DNA of 18,808 nucleotides from JAZNOQ01 sp045589215 (GCA_045589215.1 JAZNOQ010000155.1:1-18808); one strand, 5' to 3'; numbered from the stretch's first letter, positions 7,009 through 14,901 are shown. Made by a program: numbers and translations. Notes: generated by a model not told the origin, from the letters alone.

Positions 7009-7803
7009 ATGGAAAACTTGACCTACCGACTTGAGGAATTCGAGGGTCCTCTCGACCTTCTTCTTTCTCTTATTCGGAAGCATAAAATCGATATATACGA
7101 CATTCCGATCGCCCTTCTTTGCGATCAGTATTTCGCGTATCTTGCGGCAGCAGAGGAGGCTCATATGGAGCTTGCATCGGAATTTGCCGTGATGGCAAGC
7201 GAGCTGATGCTGATCAAGAGCCGTATGCTCCTGCCGCGCAAGGACGAAAGCGAGCCCGATCCGCGTATGGAGCTTACCGATGCACTTTACCGCTACGCCG
7301 AGGCAAAGGCGGCTACCGTTCTCTTCTCCGCGCTCTACGCGCAGTACAAGGGCCGTATGGCGAAGGACACCGATGAGATCTCTCCCGACCGCACCTTCGT
7401 TGCGGACGAGCAGGATCCGTCGCGGTTCCCCGATCTCATACATAAACTCAACGTCCTCGCAGGCACACCGCCTCCCGAGGAATACAGCAAGGCGTTCGCG
7501 CCGATGATGAAGCGCCCGACCGTTCCCGTCGAAGTCAAGATCGCAGGCATCGTACACCGCGTATCAAAAACCGGACAGGCTACGATGGCGGAGCTACTCG
7601 AAAGCGAGCCCTCCCTCCCCGATCTCGTTGCTTCGTTTATGGGCATTCTTGAATTGCTAAAGCTCCGCCGTATCCTCATCGATCCCGATAAAGACGGCAC
7701 AGACGGCGAAAACGCCGTACACGGCTCGTCGACGCGCTTCCTCCTGAATCCCGATCCGATCGTAAGCAACGAAGAAGTTCCCACCGACCTTTTACTCCGA
7801 TAA
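7009..7803 (+). CDS. scpA: Segregation and condensation protein A
   Basis: The kleisin subunit of the SMC-ScpA-ScpB condensin, which compacts and helps segregate replicated chromosomes. The 264-residue protein opens with the diagnostic FEGPLDLLLSLIRKHKIDIYDIPI, followed by the helical SMC-neck-binding region (ASEFAVMASELMLIKSRMLLP). A less conserved middle binds ScpB. The C-terminal winged-helix part (MAELLESEPSLPDLVASFMGILELLKLRRI) binds the SMC head. The final 35 or so residues are a loose, charged tail. GAAAGG at 6993-6998 precedes the ATG by ten bases. It lies 33 bp after the M50 gene and 27 bp before scpB, consistent with an operon and with stoichiometric synthesis of ScpA and ScpB. Confidence 0.96.
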   Translation: MENLTYRLEEFEGPLDLLLSLIRKHKIDIYDIPIALLCDQYFAYLAAAEEAHMELASEFAVMASELMLIKSRMLLPRKDESEPDPRMELTDALYRYAEAKAATVLFSALYAQYKGRMAKDTDEISPDRTFVADEQDPSRFPDLIHKLNVLAGTPPPEEYSKAFAPMMKRPTVPVEVKIAGIVHRVSKTGQATMAELLESEPSLPDLVASFMGILELLKLRRILIDPDKDGTDGENAVHGSSTRFLLNPDPIVSNEEVPTDLLLR

Positions 7804-7830
7804 ATCCGAAAGAGAAAGGACACAAAGACT

Positions 7831-8469
7831 ATGGCAGACACCGATCTTCTCGAGGGACTTTCTCCCGTCGATAATATAGAAGCTGCGATCGAAGCGATCC
7901 TCTTCGCCGCAGGTCACCCGATCTCTTACGAAAAGCTCGCGGAGATACTTCTGAAAAAGCCGAAGGAGATCCGTGATACGGTCAAAAAAATGACCGAAGG
8001 CTACGACGGTCGGGGCATTATGCTCCTCGCCTTTGACGACACCTGTCAGCTCTGTACGAGAGAGGAATTTCTTCCCTGTATCCGCGAGGCACTCGGGATC
8101 AAGCGGGGCGGCAATCTGTCGAATTCCTCGCTTGAGGTTCTTGCGATCGTCGCATACAATCAGCCCGTCACGCGTGCCTTCATCGATACGGTCCGCGGCG
8201 TGGACAGCAGCTACGCTACATCGTCACTGCTTGAAAAGGAGCTGATCGCCGTCACGGGGCATCTCGATGCGCCCGGAAGGCCCTCTCTCCTCTGTACGAC
8301 CGACAAGTTTCTCCGAGTGTTCGGCCTCTCCTCCCTCTCCGAGCTTCCGCCCGCCGAGCAGCTCATTATGGCTCCGCCCGAGGCAGGGGAACAGACCGCT
8401 CTGGAGATCCCCGAAGAGAGCCCCGCACCTTCGGCGGACAGCGCTCCTTCGGAGGAGCCTGCTACGTAA
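7831..8469 (+). CDS. scpB: Segregation and condensation protein B
   Basis: The dimeric winged-helix partner that binds the middle of ScpA in the condensin complex. The 212-residue protein contains IEAAIEAILFAAGHPISYEKLAEIL, the first winged helix, then SLEVLAIVAYNQPVTRAFIDTVRGVDSS, the most conserved ScpB segment, and GRPSLLCTTDKFLRVFGLSSLSELP, the end of the second winged helix. After about residue 170 comes a proline-, glutamate-, alanine- and serine-rich tail that looks disordered. GAAAGGA lies about ten bases before the ATG. It is followed 46 bp later by the DUF2953 gene. Confidence 0.95.
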   Translation: MADTDLLEGLSPVDNIEAAIEAILFAAGHPISYEKLAEILLKKPKEIRDTVKKMTEGYDGRGIMLLAFDDTCQLCTREEFLPCIREALGIKRGGNLSNSSLEVLAIVAYNQPVTRAFIDTVRGVDSSYATSSLLEKELIAVTGHLDAPGRPSLLCTTDKFLRVFGLSSLSELPPAEQLIMAPPEAGEQTALEIPEESPAPSADSAPSEEPAT

Positions 8470-8515
8470 CATAAATCCTTCGACCTACCTGTAAGAAAGG
8501 AGGTGTCACCAAGCC

Positions 8516-9298
8516 TTGACTGCATTTCTGATCGTTCTGTTCGTCATTTTTCTCATCCTTTGGATGAAGATCAAGGTCATAATCGAATACAAGGACGAGG
8601 TGGCACTCACCGTCTCTATCTACGGGATCCCCATCCGCATCCTGCCGATGAAAAAACGGCGCGTGAAGCCGATGACGGCGAAAGAGGCCGCAAAAATACG
8701 CGAGCGACGCCGCAAGGCTGCCGAGCTGAAGGCGAAGAAAAAAGCCGAAAAAGCAAAAAAGAAAGCCGAAAAGAAGCGAAAGGCTCTCGAAAAAAAGAAG
8801 CGTGAAAGATCCTCCCCCGAGGCGCGGCGCAAAGCCAAAGAGGCAAAGAGACGAAAGAAGGCAGAAAGCGCAACGCTAGAGGAAAACCTCGAGCTCATCA
8901 AAAAGATCCTCTCGTTCTTCTTCTCCCGCCTTTTCAGGCATCTCAGGATCGACGTTACACGCATCCATATCATCATCGGAAGCGACGAGGCATCGAAAAC
9001 GGCGATCACGTACGGCATTGCCGTCCAGGCGGTGGCTTACATCCTCGCTCTGCTCGATAAGGTCTCGAACGTTCGGGGACTGCAGAGGCGCGACGTGTAC
9101 GTTGACACCGATTTTCTCTCCGAGGAGATCACGGTCGATCTGAAGATCGCCTTTTCGATCAGACTGTGGCACATTTTCCATCTCGCGTTCGGCACGCTCC
9201 GTCGGCTGATCGCAAACCGCCTCCGCGTCAAGCGGCGAGTGACTGCCGCCGAAGCGCAGAAGAGCGCACCCGAGCAAAAAGAAAAAAATCCGGCTTAA
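8516..9298 (+). CDS. DUF2953 protein (YtfI-like) with a long Lys/Arg-rich segment, TTG start
   Basis: A 260-residue protein with one N-terminal membrane segment (TAFLIVLFVIFLILWMKIKV). After this, residues 46-118 are almost all Lys, Arg, Glu and Ala and should form a long charged helix. The C-terminal half (HLRIDVTRIHIIIGSDEASKTAITYGI, then DVYVDTDFLSEEITVDLKIAFSIRLWHIF) is typical of DUF2953, which in Bacillus is YtfI, next to YtfJ. The start is a TTG with a strong AAAGGAGGT (8496-8504) about 11 bases upstream; no ATG in this frame sits as well. Function is unknown; location before gerW and dacF hints at a role in sporulation or the envelope. The charged segment is longer than I expect for the family. 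Confidence 0.83.
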   Translation: MTAFLIVLFVIFLILWMKIKVIIEYKDEVALTVSIYGIPIRILPMKKRRVKPMTAKEAAKIRERRRKAAELKAKKKAEKAKKKAEKKRKALEKKKRERSSPEARRKAKEAKRRKKAESATLEENLELIKKILSFFFSRLFRHLRIDVTRIHIIIGSDEASKTAITYGIAVQAVAYILALLDKVSNVRGLQRRDVYVDTDFLSEEITVDLKIAFSIRLWHIFHLAFGTLRRLIANRLRVKRRVTAAEAQKSAPEQKEKNPA

Positions 9299-9364
9299 CG
9301 CACGGTTTTTGATAGATCCCACACCAACTGAAAACGATTTAATTTACCGAAAGGAACTGAAATT

Positions 9365-9775
9365 ATGGCAAGCGAAAACAAACTCGAAGAAATCATCCGC
9401 GCTTCTCTTGAGAACGTGCGGAATATGGTCGATGCAAATACCATCATCGGCAATCCCATCAACACCCCGAGCGGCACGACGATCATTCCGATCTCGAAGA
9501 TCACCGTCGGCTTTGCTACGGGTGGTCTCGATTTCAACAGCAAGACCGAAGCACCGATGAAGCAGAACTTCGGTGGAGGCGGTGGAACCGGTCTCAATAT
9601 CATCCCGATCGGCTTTCTCGTTGTCGACAAGGACGGCGGCGTGGATCTTCTGAACGTCGGCATGAAGCCCGTTTCCGATCCCGTCGAGCAGCTTTCCGAG
9701 CTTGTCGACCGCGCACCCGAGCTGATCGCGAAGCTCAAGGAAGCCTTCAAAAAGCAGCCCGAAGACGCAGAATAA
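9365..9775 (+). CDS. gerW: GerW family sporulation protein (YtfJ)
   Basis: A 136-residue GerW/YtfJ protein. In Bacillus subtilis the family is made in the forespore and is needed for normal lysozyme resistance and germination. The diagnostic core is visible: NTIIGNPI, GTTIIPISKITVGFATGG, a glycine run at 70-74 (FGGGGGTG), then IIPIGFLVV and a C-terminal helical region ending in charged residues. Length matches the family. AAGGA at 9351-9355 is nine bases before the ATG. It lies 66 bp after the DUF2953 gene and 94 bp before dacF, the usual Clostridia neighbourhood. No forespore sigma-factor promoter could be assigned with confidence. Confidence 0.93.
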   Translation: MASENKLEEIIRASLENVRNMVDANTIIGNPINTPSGTTIIPISKITVGFATGGLDFNSKTEAPMKQNFGGGGGTGLNIIPIGFLVVDKDGGVDLLNVGMKPVSDPVEQLSELVDRAPELIAKLKEAFKKQPEDAE

Positions 9776-9869
9776 GACTTTTTCAGATGATCGAAGGGGC
9801 TGCATAACCCATAGAAGGTCCTCATAAACTGTACGGAACAAATCTGTTTCGATCGGAGGCACCCTTCCT

Positions 9870-11126
9870 ATGCCATCTTTTTTCGCCCCCCAAAAGGCGC
9901 ACGGATCTGCTCGCAGACGGTACAGACTGCCGATCCTCATGCTTTTGCCCGTTCTTCTCTTTGCTTCTCTCCCACTCTCGGCGTCGGACTATGCCTTCGC
10001 ATTTGCTGCGGAGTATGACCGAACGGTAGTCACAGCGGGAAGCGAGTATGTGAATGCCCCTTCTCCGTCTGTCTCTGCAAAAGGGGCGATCCTACTAAAC
10101 GGTGAAACGGGAGAGGTCTACTTCGGGAAGAATACAGATCTGCGGCTCCCGATGGCAAGCACCACGAAGATCATGACCGCACTCGTTGCGATCGAATCGC
10201 TTCCGCTCGACACCGTGATCGCGGTTGACCGTGCCGCCGTCGGAACAGAGGGCTCCTCGGTCTATCTCTATGCGGGCGAAGAGCTGACCCTCGAGGCTCT
10301 TTTATATGCGCTTCTGCTTGAATCTGCGAATGATGCCGCCGTTGCGATCGCTTACGGCGTTGCGGGCGGTATTCCCGAATTTGCCGATCTGATGAACGAA
10401 AAAGCCCATTCTCTCGGGCTGACCGACACGCATTTCGAAAACCCGCACGGGCTTGACTCGGAGGAGCACTATACAACAGCGCACGATCTCGCCGTCATCA
10501 CGGCGGAGGCTCTGAGATCGGAGTCCTTCAAAACGATCGTTTCGACCTACAAAAAGGTCATTCCGCAAAGGAACACCGACGGTGTGCGCCTTCTCATCAA
10601 TCACAACAGACTCCTGCGCTCGTATGAGGGCTGTATCGGAGTCAAAACGGGATACACAAGACGAAGCGGCAGATGCCTCGTTTCCGCCGCAGAGCGCGAC
10701 GGGCTTCTGCTCGTCGCCGTCACGATCTCCGCTCCGAACGATTGGCGGGATCACGCCGAAATGCTCGATTACGGGTTCTCGATGTATGAATCGGTCGTCC
10801 TCGCAGAGAATGGCAGACTCTCCTACTCGATCCCCGTGTTCAACGGTACAAGTACGTCCGTCACGGCTTCGTTTGAGACCGAGGACAGCGAACCGCTTTC
10901 GGTGATCTTACGAAAAGGACACGGAGAGGTCACGTGCGCGGTCGAGCTTCCGCAGTATCTTTGGGGATGCGCCGCCGAGGGGACGGTCGTCGGGCGCGTT
11001 ACGTTCTTCTGTAACGGAGACACGGTGCTTGAGGTTCCGCTTTCTCTCGACGAAAGCATATCGGAGATCTCCTATCGCATCGGTTTTTTCGAGCGTATCG
11101 CCTCATTTTTCAAAAAAGGAAACTAA
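9870..11126 (+). CDS. dacF: D-alanyl-D-alanine carboxypeptidase (DacF-type, S11)
   Basis: A penicillin-binding protein that removes the terminal D-alanine from peptidoglycan stem peptides; DacF-type enzymes act in spore cortex formation. The 418-residue protein has a signal or anchor at about 20-47 (RLPILMLLPVLLFASLPLSA, then small residues). All three serine-acyltransferase motifs are present: S97-T-T-K100, S152-A-N154 and K259-T-G261. A C-terminal beta-rich PBP5-like domain follows and ends in FFERIASFFKKGN, a candidate amphipathic membrane anchor. GGAGG near 9855 precedes the ATG by about ten bases; the long N-terminal basic stretch leaves a later start possible. Its stop is one base before the rluB start, showing tight coupling. 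A weak forespore-promoter-like sequence lies at 9802-9830. Confidence 0.92.
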   Translation: MPSFFAPQKAHGSARRRYRLPILMLLPVLLFASLPLSASDYAFAFAAEYDRTVVTAGSEYVNAPSPSVSAKGAILLNGETGEVYFGKNTDLRLPMASTTKIMTALVAIESLPLDTVIAVDRAAVGTEGSSVYLYAGEELTLEALLYALLLESANDAAVAIAYGVAGGIPEFADLMNEKAHSLGLTDTHFENPHGLDSEEHYTTAHDLAVITAEALRSESFKTIVSTYKKVIPQRNTDGVRLLINHNRLLRSYEGCIGVKTGYTRRSGRCLVSAAERDGLLLVAVTISAPNDWRDHAEMLDYGFSMYESVVLAENGRLSYSIPVFNGTSTSVTASFETEDSEPLSVILRKGHGEVTCAVELPQYLWGCAAEGTVVGRVTFFCNGDTVLEVPLSLDESISEISYRIGFFERIASFFKKGN

Positions 11127-11127
11127 A

Positions 11128-11892
11128 ATGCTGATCAGACTGCAAAAATATTTCACCGACTGCGGCGTTATGTCGCGCAGAGCCGCTGAAGCGGAGATCG
11201 CCAAGGGCAACGTCACAGTCAACGGAGCGGCCGCCGAAATCGGTCAAAGGATCGATCCGAAGAAGGATACGGTCCTCTGGAACGGTAAGCCCGTTGTATT
11301 CGACGGAAAGAAAAAGACGGTTTGCGTGCTCCTCAACAAGCCGCGCGGTTACGTCACAACGCTCTCGGACGAACGCGGCAGAAAGACCGTTGCGGAGCTT
11401 GTCGCGGACGTCGGAACGCGCCTTTACCCCGTCGGTCGGCTCGACCTCGACTCGGAGGGGCTCCTCCTCCTGACCAACGACGGCGAGCTTACGAACCGTC
11501 TCACCCATCCGAAGGAGGGCATTCCGAAGATCTATCACGTCGTCGTGTCGGGCAATCTCACCGAAGGTCAGCTCGCGCACCTTTCGTCGCCGCTTACGAT
11601 CGACGGCTACAAGATCCGCCCCGTTCCCGTCACCGTCCTCGACCGCAGAAAATCAAAATCGGGTAAGGACTGCACGGTGCTTGAAATGGTGCTTTACGAG
11701 GGACGAAACCGCCAGATCCGCAAAATGTGCAAGCAGACGCATCTCTCGGTGCTCCGTCTGAAGCGCGTTGCGATCGGTGCGATCTCTCTGCACGGTGTTC
11801 GCACGGGCGAGTGGCGCTATCTCACAAAAGAAGAGATCAAATACCTGAAGGGGGACGCCGATCATAACGGTGCGAATGATTTCCTCGCGTAA
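11128..11892 (+). CDS. rluB: Ribosomal large subunit pseudouridine synthase (RsuA/RluB family)
   Basis: Isomerises a uridine in rRNA to pseudouridine; in the best-studied RluB this is U2605 of 23S rRNA. The 254-residue protein has an N-terminal S4 RNA-binding domain (LIRLQKYFTDCGVMSRRAAEAEIAKGNVTVNG, residues 2-33), then the RsuA-type catalytic motif PVGRLDLDSEGLLLLTNDG with catalytic D106. It ends with EGRNRQIRKMC, another family signature. Start: ATG 11128 is one base after the dacF stop and follows AAAGGA (11115-11120); the longer frame opening at 11029 would lie within dacF and lacks support. Neighbours agree with the common dacF-rluB order in Clostridia. RsuA and RluE are close relatives, so the exact target base is not certain. 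Confidence 0.92.
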   Translation: MLIRLQKYFTDCGVMSRRAAEAEIAKGNVTVNGAAAEIGQRIDPKKDTVLWNGKPVVFDGKKKTVCVLLNKPRGYVTTLSDERGRKTVAELVADVGTRLYPVGRLDLDSEGLLLLTNDGELTNRLTHPKEGIPKIYHVVVSGNLTEGQLAHLSSPLTIDGYKIRPVPVTVLDRRKSKSGKDCTVLEMVLYEGRNRQIRKMCKQTHLSVLRLKRVAIGAISLHGVRTGEWRYLTKEEIKYLKGDADHNGANDFLA

Positions 11893-11905
11893 CAAAGCCG
11901 CATAA

Positions 11906-11941
11906 CAAAAGGGACTCGGTCACAAGACCAAGTCCCTTTTG
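11906..11941. terminator. Bidirectional terminator between rluB and araC
   Basis: CAAAAGGGACT (11906-11916) pairs perfectly with AGTCCCTTTTG (11931-11941). GGTC/GACC extend the stem past one mismatch, with an ACAA loop. A-rich and T-rich flanks make it work on both strands, ending the long plus-strand cluster and the converging AraC gene. Confidence 0.92.
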
Positions 11942-11956
11942 TCGTAGCACATCCTT

Positions 11957-12721
11957 TTATCTGCGCGCGAGATATTCCCGCGGCGAGCATCCCTCGACCG
12001 TCTTGAAATTCCGATTAAAGCTCCGCACCGACAGATACCCGCACCGCTCCGCGATCTCGGCGACACTGCCGCTCTTTTCGCGTAGCAGCTCTCTTGCCTG
12101 TGCAATACGCCGCGAATGCAAGGCATTCGGGAAGGAGGTCCCGTAAATATCGCGGAACAGCCCCGACATATATCGGTAATTATATCCAAAATGCGCCGAC
12201 AGCGTCTTCAGGGTCAGGTCCTCCGTGAAATGCTCATCCATATAGGAAACGATCCGATAGGTAAGATCCTCGCTCCTCATATCGGCATCCGTGTAAAGCG
12301 GTCCCTTTGCATATGCAGACGCGACGCGATAAAAAAGAGACTGCAGCATATACCGATCCTCACGGCTTTGCATCAGCTCGTCGATGAAATCGGAGCAGTC
12401 AAACCGAAAGACCGGCTGATGCCGATGCCCATTGCGATACGCCGCATAGAGATTCGGCAGATACTCATCCGAAAAAATCTCGATCGTGATGACACTATTA
12501 TGCTCGGTCGCATACGCGTGCGGCTGTCCGGGGAAGATCAAGACCGCGTGCCCCGCCGAGGCGCGATGCTCCCGTGTGCCGAGCGTAACGGTCAATTCAC
12601 CTTCCCACACGAAAACAAGCTCGAAGCTTTTGTGCAGATGGAGCGGAAACTTAAAATTCACGCTTTTACGATCCGAAATCCGCAAAACATCTCCCGACGA
12701 ATGCTTATGCTCGTATATCAT
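11957..12721 (-). CDS. AraC family transcriptional regulator
   Basis: A 254-residue DNA-binding regulator. The N-terminal part (residues 22-90, with HLHKSFELVFVWEG and AVLIFPGQPHAY) is a cupin fold that usually senses a sugar or related small molecule. The C-terminal 100 residues are the AraC domain with two helix-turn-helix units, near 170-190 (LTLKTLSAHFGYNYRYMSGLF) and 219-241 (SVAEIAERCGYLSVRSFNRNFK), ending in SPREYLARR. A GGAGGAG site lies seven bases before the ATG. It is divergent from the ThuA-like and Gfo/Idh genes, with abutting promoters, so it most likely controls that locus and perhaps itself. The ligand is unknown. Ends close to the shared terminator with rluB. Confidence 0.94.
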   Translation of the reverse strand: MIYEHKHSSGDVLRISDRKSVNFKFPLHLHKSFELVFVWEGELTVTLGTREHRASAGHAVLIFPGQPHAYATEHNSVITIEIFSDEYLPNLYAAYRNGHRHQPVFRFDCSDFIDELMQSREDRYMLQSLFYRVASAYAKGPLYTDADMRSEDLTYRIVSYMDEHFTEDLTLKTLSAHFGYNYRYMSGLFRDIYGTSFPNALHSRRIAQARELLREKSGSVAEIAERCGYLSVRSFNRNFKTVEGCSPREYLARR

Positions 12722-12774
12722 GCGTTACTCCTCCTCCGACATAAGGCATCAAAAATCTGAACTTTTGTCTACTA

Positions 12775-12803
12775 ATTGTAGCATATTATTCTTGTTTTTT
12801 CAA
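12775..12803 (-). promoter_or_regulatory. araC promoter (minus strand)
   Basis: Reading the minus strand, -35 TTGAAA (12798-12803) and -10 TACAAT (12775-12780) are 17 bp apart, and an extended TGC precedes the -10. The -35 directly touches the opposing thuA -35. Confidence 0.75.
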
Positions 12804-12820
12804 GTGCTTTTTGCTAAAAT
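12792..12820 (+). promoter_or_regulatory. thuA-gfo promoter (plus strand)
   Basis: The -35 TTGTTT (12792-12797) and -10 TAAAAT (12815-12820) are 17 bp apart with an extended TGC before the -10. The weak -35 suggests dependence on an activator, perhaps the divergent AraC protein. An inverted repeat CTTG-N6-CAAG (12791-12804) covers the join of the two -35 boxes. Confidence 0.68.
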
Positions 12821-12903
12821 AGGCTTTAGAAGATCCAAAAAAGAAAGTGCCGTGTGTCCCCGATGCGGGGCATCTCGCTCGCACAACAAAGGAGATTTTG
12901 TCT

Positions 12904-13626
12904 ATGAAAAAAGCATTGATCTTTCGCGGCGGTTGGGAGGGACACGAGCCTGCCAAGGTCTCGGAGCGCTTCTCATCCCTCCTCTCGAAGCACGCAATCC
13001 TCACGGAGATCGTCGACGGCGTCGAATGCCTCGCAGACCGTGAAAAGCTGCTCGAATATGACCTGATCGTTGCCTGCTACACGATGGGCAAGCTTCCGAA
13101 GGAGTACTCGAAGAACGTCTCCTATGCGGTCGGTCACGGCGTCGGACTCGCAGGCTGTCACGGAGGGATGTGTGACGCGTTCCGCGAATCCACCGAATGG
13201 CAGTTTATGACGGGTGGGCAATGGGTATCGCACCCCGGAGGCGACGGCGTCGAATACACCGTCAACATCTGCCACGGTTCAAGCCCAATCGTCGAGGGAC
13301 TGTCGGATTTCACCGTAAAATCCGAGCATTATTACCTGCACATCGACCCCTCGATCGAGGTGCTTGCTACAACGCGATTCCCGCTCGTCAATTATTATCA
13401 CGCCGCAAATAAACCCGTGAATATGCCCGTCGCGTGGACGAAGTATTGGGGCTGCGGCAGAGTGTTCTATACCTCTCTCGGTCATCACGACGACGTGTTT
13501 GAGAATTTCCCCACGGCGTCTCTCCTGATGGAGCGCGGAATGCTTTGGGCGATCGAGGGCAAGGACGCGATGCTCCGAAACGGCATTGACCCCGAGCTGT
13601 ACGAAAACAAAGCAAAAATGTACTGA
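12904..13626 (+). CDS. ThuA-like domain protein
   Basis: A 240-residue member of the ThuA family, which has a class-I glutamine-amidotransferase-like fold. ThuA and its oxidoreductase partner ThuB are linked to trehalose and related disaccharide use through 3-keto sugars in rhizobia. Features seen: the N-terminal MKKALIFRGGWEGHEP with HEP typical of ThuA; DLIVACYTMGKL; VGLAGCHGGMCDAFRESTEWQFMTGGQWVSHPGG in the centre; the HYYLHIDP strand; PVAWTKYWGCGRVFYTSLGHHDDVF near the C-terminus, a ThuA hallmark. AAAGGAG (12888-12894 region) supports ATG 12904; an upstream frame from 12847 is not needed. A Gfo/Idh gene starts 31 bp after the stop, the usual partner. The real substrate is unknown. Confidence 0.9.
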   Translation: MKKALIFRGGWEGHEPAKVSERFSSLLSKHAILTEIVDGVECLADREKLLEYDLIVACYTMGKLPKEYSKNVSYAVGHGVGLAGCHGGMCDAFRESTEWQFMTGGQWVSHPGGDGVEYTVNICHGSSPIVEGLSDFTVKSEHYYLHIDPSIEVLATTRFPLVNYYHAANKPVNMPVAWTKYWGCGRVFYTSLGHHDDVFENFPTASLLMERGMLWAIEGKDAMLRNGIDPELYENKAKMY

Positions 13627-13657
13627 TACGCTGAATGCAAGAAAGGACGGTAAGGTT

Positions 13658-14764
13658 ATGTTAAAGGCAGGAATGGTCGGTGTCGGCTGTATCAGCGGCA
13701 TCTACCTTAAGAATTTCACGGAGGTCTTCCGCGACGTCAAGCTGATCGCGGTATGCGATCTGATCCGCTCCCGCGCCGAGGAGGCGCAGGCAAAGTACAA
13801 CGTCCCGAAGCTCTATGACACGATGGAGGAGCTTTTTGCGGACGATGAGATCGATATCGTCATCAATCTCACCCGCCCCTATCAGCATTACGATGTCTCG
13901 AAGGCGGCACTTCTCGCGGGCAAGCACGTCTATTCGGAAAAACCGCTCGGCGCATCCCTTGAGGAGGGCGAGGAGCTTGTCGCACTCGCAAAGGAGAAGG
14001 GCCTCGTCATCGGAGGCGCACCCGACACCTTCATGGGCGCGGGCATTCAGACCTGCAGACAGCTTCTCGATTCGGGTAAGCTCGGCGAGGTGATCGGCGG
14101 CAGATTCGTTATGGCGAGCCACGGCGTCGAGACCTGGCATCCCGATCCCGACTTCTACTATCAGAGAGGCGGCGGTCCGCTCTTTGATATGGGTCCCTAC
14201 TACATCACGGCAATGATCAACCTTCTTGGAGGCATCCGTTCGGTGTACGGTTATACGCAAACCGCCTATCCGACCCGTCTCATCACGTCGGAGCCGCATA
14301 ACGGGGAGATCATAACGGTCAATACCCCGACGCACATCGAAGGAATTCTGCATCTCGACAGCGGCATCAGCGTTTCCCTACTCACCTCCTTCGACGTTTA
14401 TCAGACAAAGCAGTACAAGATCGAGATCTACACCACGAAGGGTACGCTTTACGTCCCCGATCCGAACACCTTCGGCGCGAAGGACGGTAAGGTCATCTTC
14501 CGTGACGGCGCCACGAAGACCGATCTCGAATATCCCCTTGCCTTCGATTACAGCGAAAACTCGCGTTGCCTCGGTCTTGACGATATGGCAAAGGCGATCG
14601 AGTCGGGCAGGAACGGCAGGACTACGTCAAAGCAGACTCTCCACGTTCTCGAGGCAATGACAGGCATCATGAACAGTGCCGAAAGCGGTGTACCGTATGT
14701 GATGAAAACGCATTTCGAGCGCGAAGCACCGATGGATCCTACCCTTCCGCACGGCTATCTCTGA
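13658..14764 (+). CDS. Gfo/Idh/MocA family oxidoreductase
   Basis: A 368-residue NAD(P)-dependent sugar or polyol dehydrogenase. The N-terminal Rossmann fold starts with KAGMVGVGCISG, the nucleotide-binding glycine motif, and the family lysine is K95 in the SEKPLG motif. GGGPLFDMGPYYI is the typical segment carrying catalytic acidic residues, followed by the alpha/beta C-terminal domain. GAAAGGA (13641-13647) is ten bases before ATG 13658. Coupled with the ThuA-like gene upstream, it is probably the ThuB-like partner that oxidises a sugar to a keto sugar. It is not closely similar to the two minus-strand Gfo/Idh genes further right. A hairpin follows the stop. Confidence 0.93.
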   Translation: MLKAGMVGVGCISGIYLKNFTEVFRDVKLIAVCDLIRSRAEEAQAKYNVPKLYDTMEELFADDEIDIVINLTRPYQHYDVSKAALLAGKHVYSEKPLGASLEEGEELVALAKEKGLVIGGAPDTFMGAGIQTCRQLLDSGKLGEVIGGRFVMASHGVETWHPDPDFYYQRGGGPLFDMGPYYITAMINLLGGIRSVYGYTQTAYPTRLITSEPHNGEIITVNTPTHIEGILHLDSGISVSLLTSFDVYQTKQYKIEIYTTKGTLYVPDPNTFGAKDGKVIFRDGATKTDLEYPLAFDYSENSRCLGLDDMAKAIESGRNGRTTSKQTLHVLEAMTGIMNSAESGVPYVMKTHFEREAPMDPTLPHGYL

Positions 14765-14783
14765 TTCATACAGATTAAAATTT

Positions 14784-14825
14784 ATCCCCGAGAACGTCAA
14801 AAAGGACGATCTCGGGGATCTTGTA
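14784..14825 (+). terminator. Hairpin terminator after the gfo gene
   Basis: ATCCCCGAGA (14784-14793) and TCTCGGGGAT (14810-14819) pair perfectly, and CGTC/GACG extend the stem inside. The following CTTGTATTGTT is only moderately T-rich. It separates the sugar locus from spo0A. Confidence 0.72.
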
Positions 14826-14860
14826 TTGTTCGGCAGGTACAAGTCTCTCCGTCTCGGCTT

Positions 14861-14876
14861 TTGGTAATTTTTACCA
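14861..14876. promoter_or_regulatory. Distal TGGTA/TACCA operator-like palindrome upstream of spo0A
   Basis: TGGTAA-TTT-TTACCA is a perfect inverted repeat. Its half-sites start 10 bp apart and lie exactly 80 bp upstream of the two half-sites overlapping the spo0A promoter, which suggests one protein binding both regions. Confidence 0.5.
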
Positions 14877-14892
14877 TAATCGACTCGGTTTT

Positions 14893-14901
14893 TTTGTCGA
14901 T
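14893..14901 (+). promoter_or_regulatory. Possible Spo0A-binding site (0A box)
   Basis: TTTGTCGAT matches the 0A-box consensus TTTGTCGAA at eight of nine bases and is 31 bp upstream of the spo0A -35. spo0A is autoregulated in Bacillus. One-mismatch hits are expected a few times by chance in a window this size. Confidence 0.4.

Noticed and set aside
11935..11943. 0A-box-like TTTTGTCGTA near the rluB/araC terminator
   Set aside because: It lies at the end of a terminator arm between converging genes, where a promoter-type site makes little sense; likely chance.
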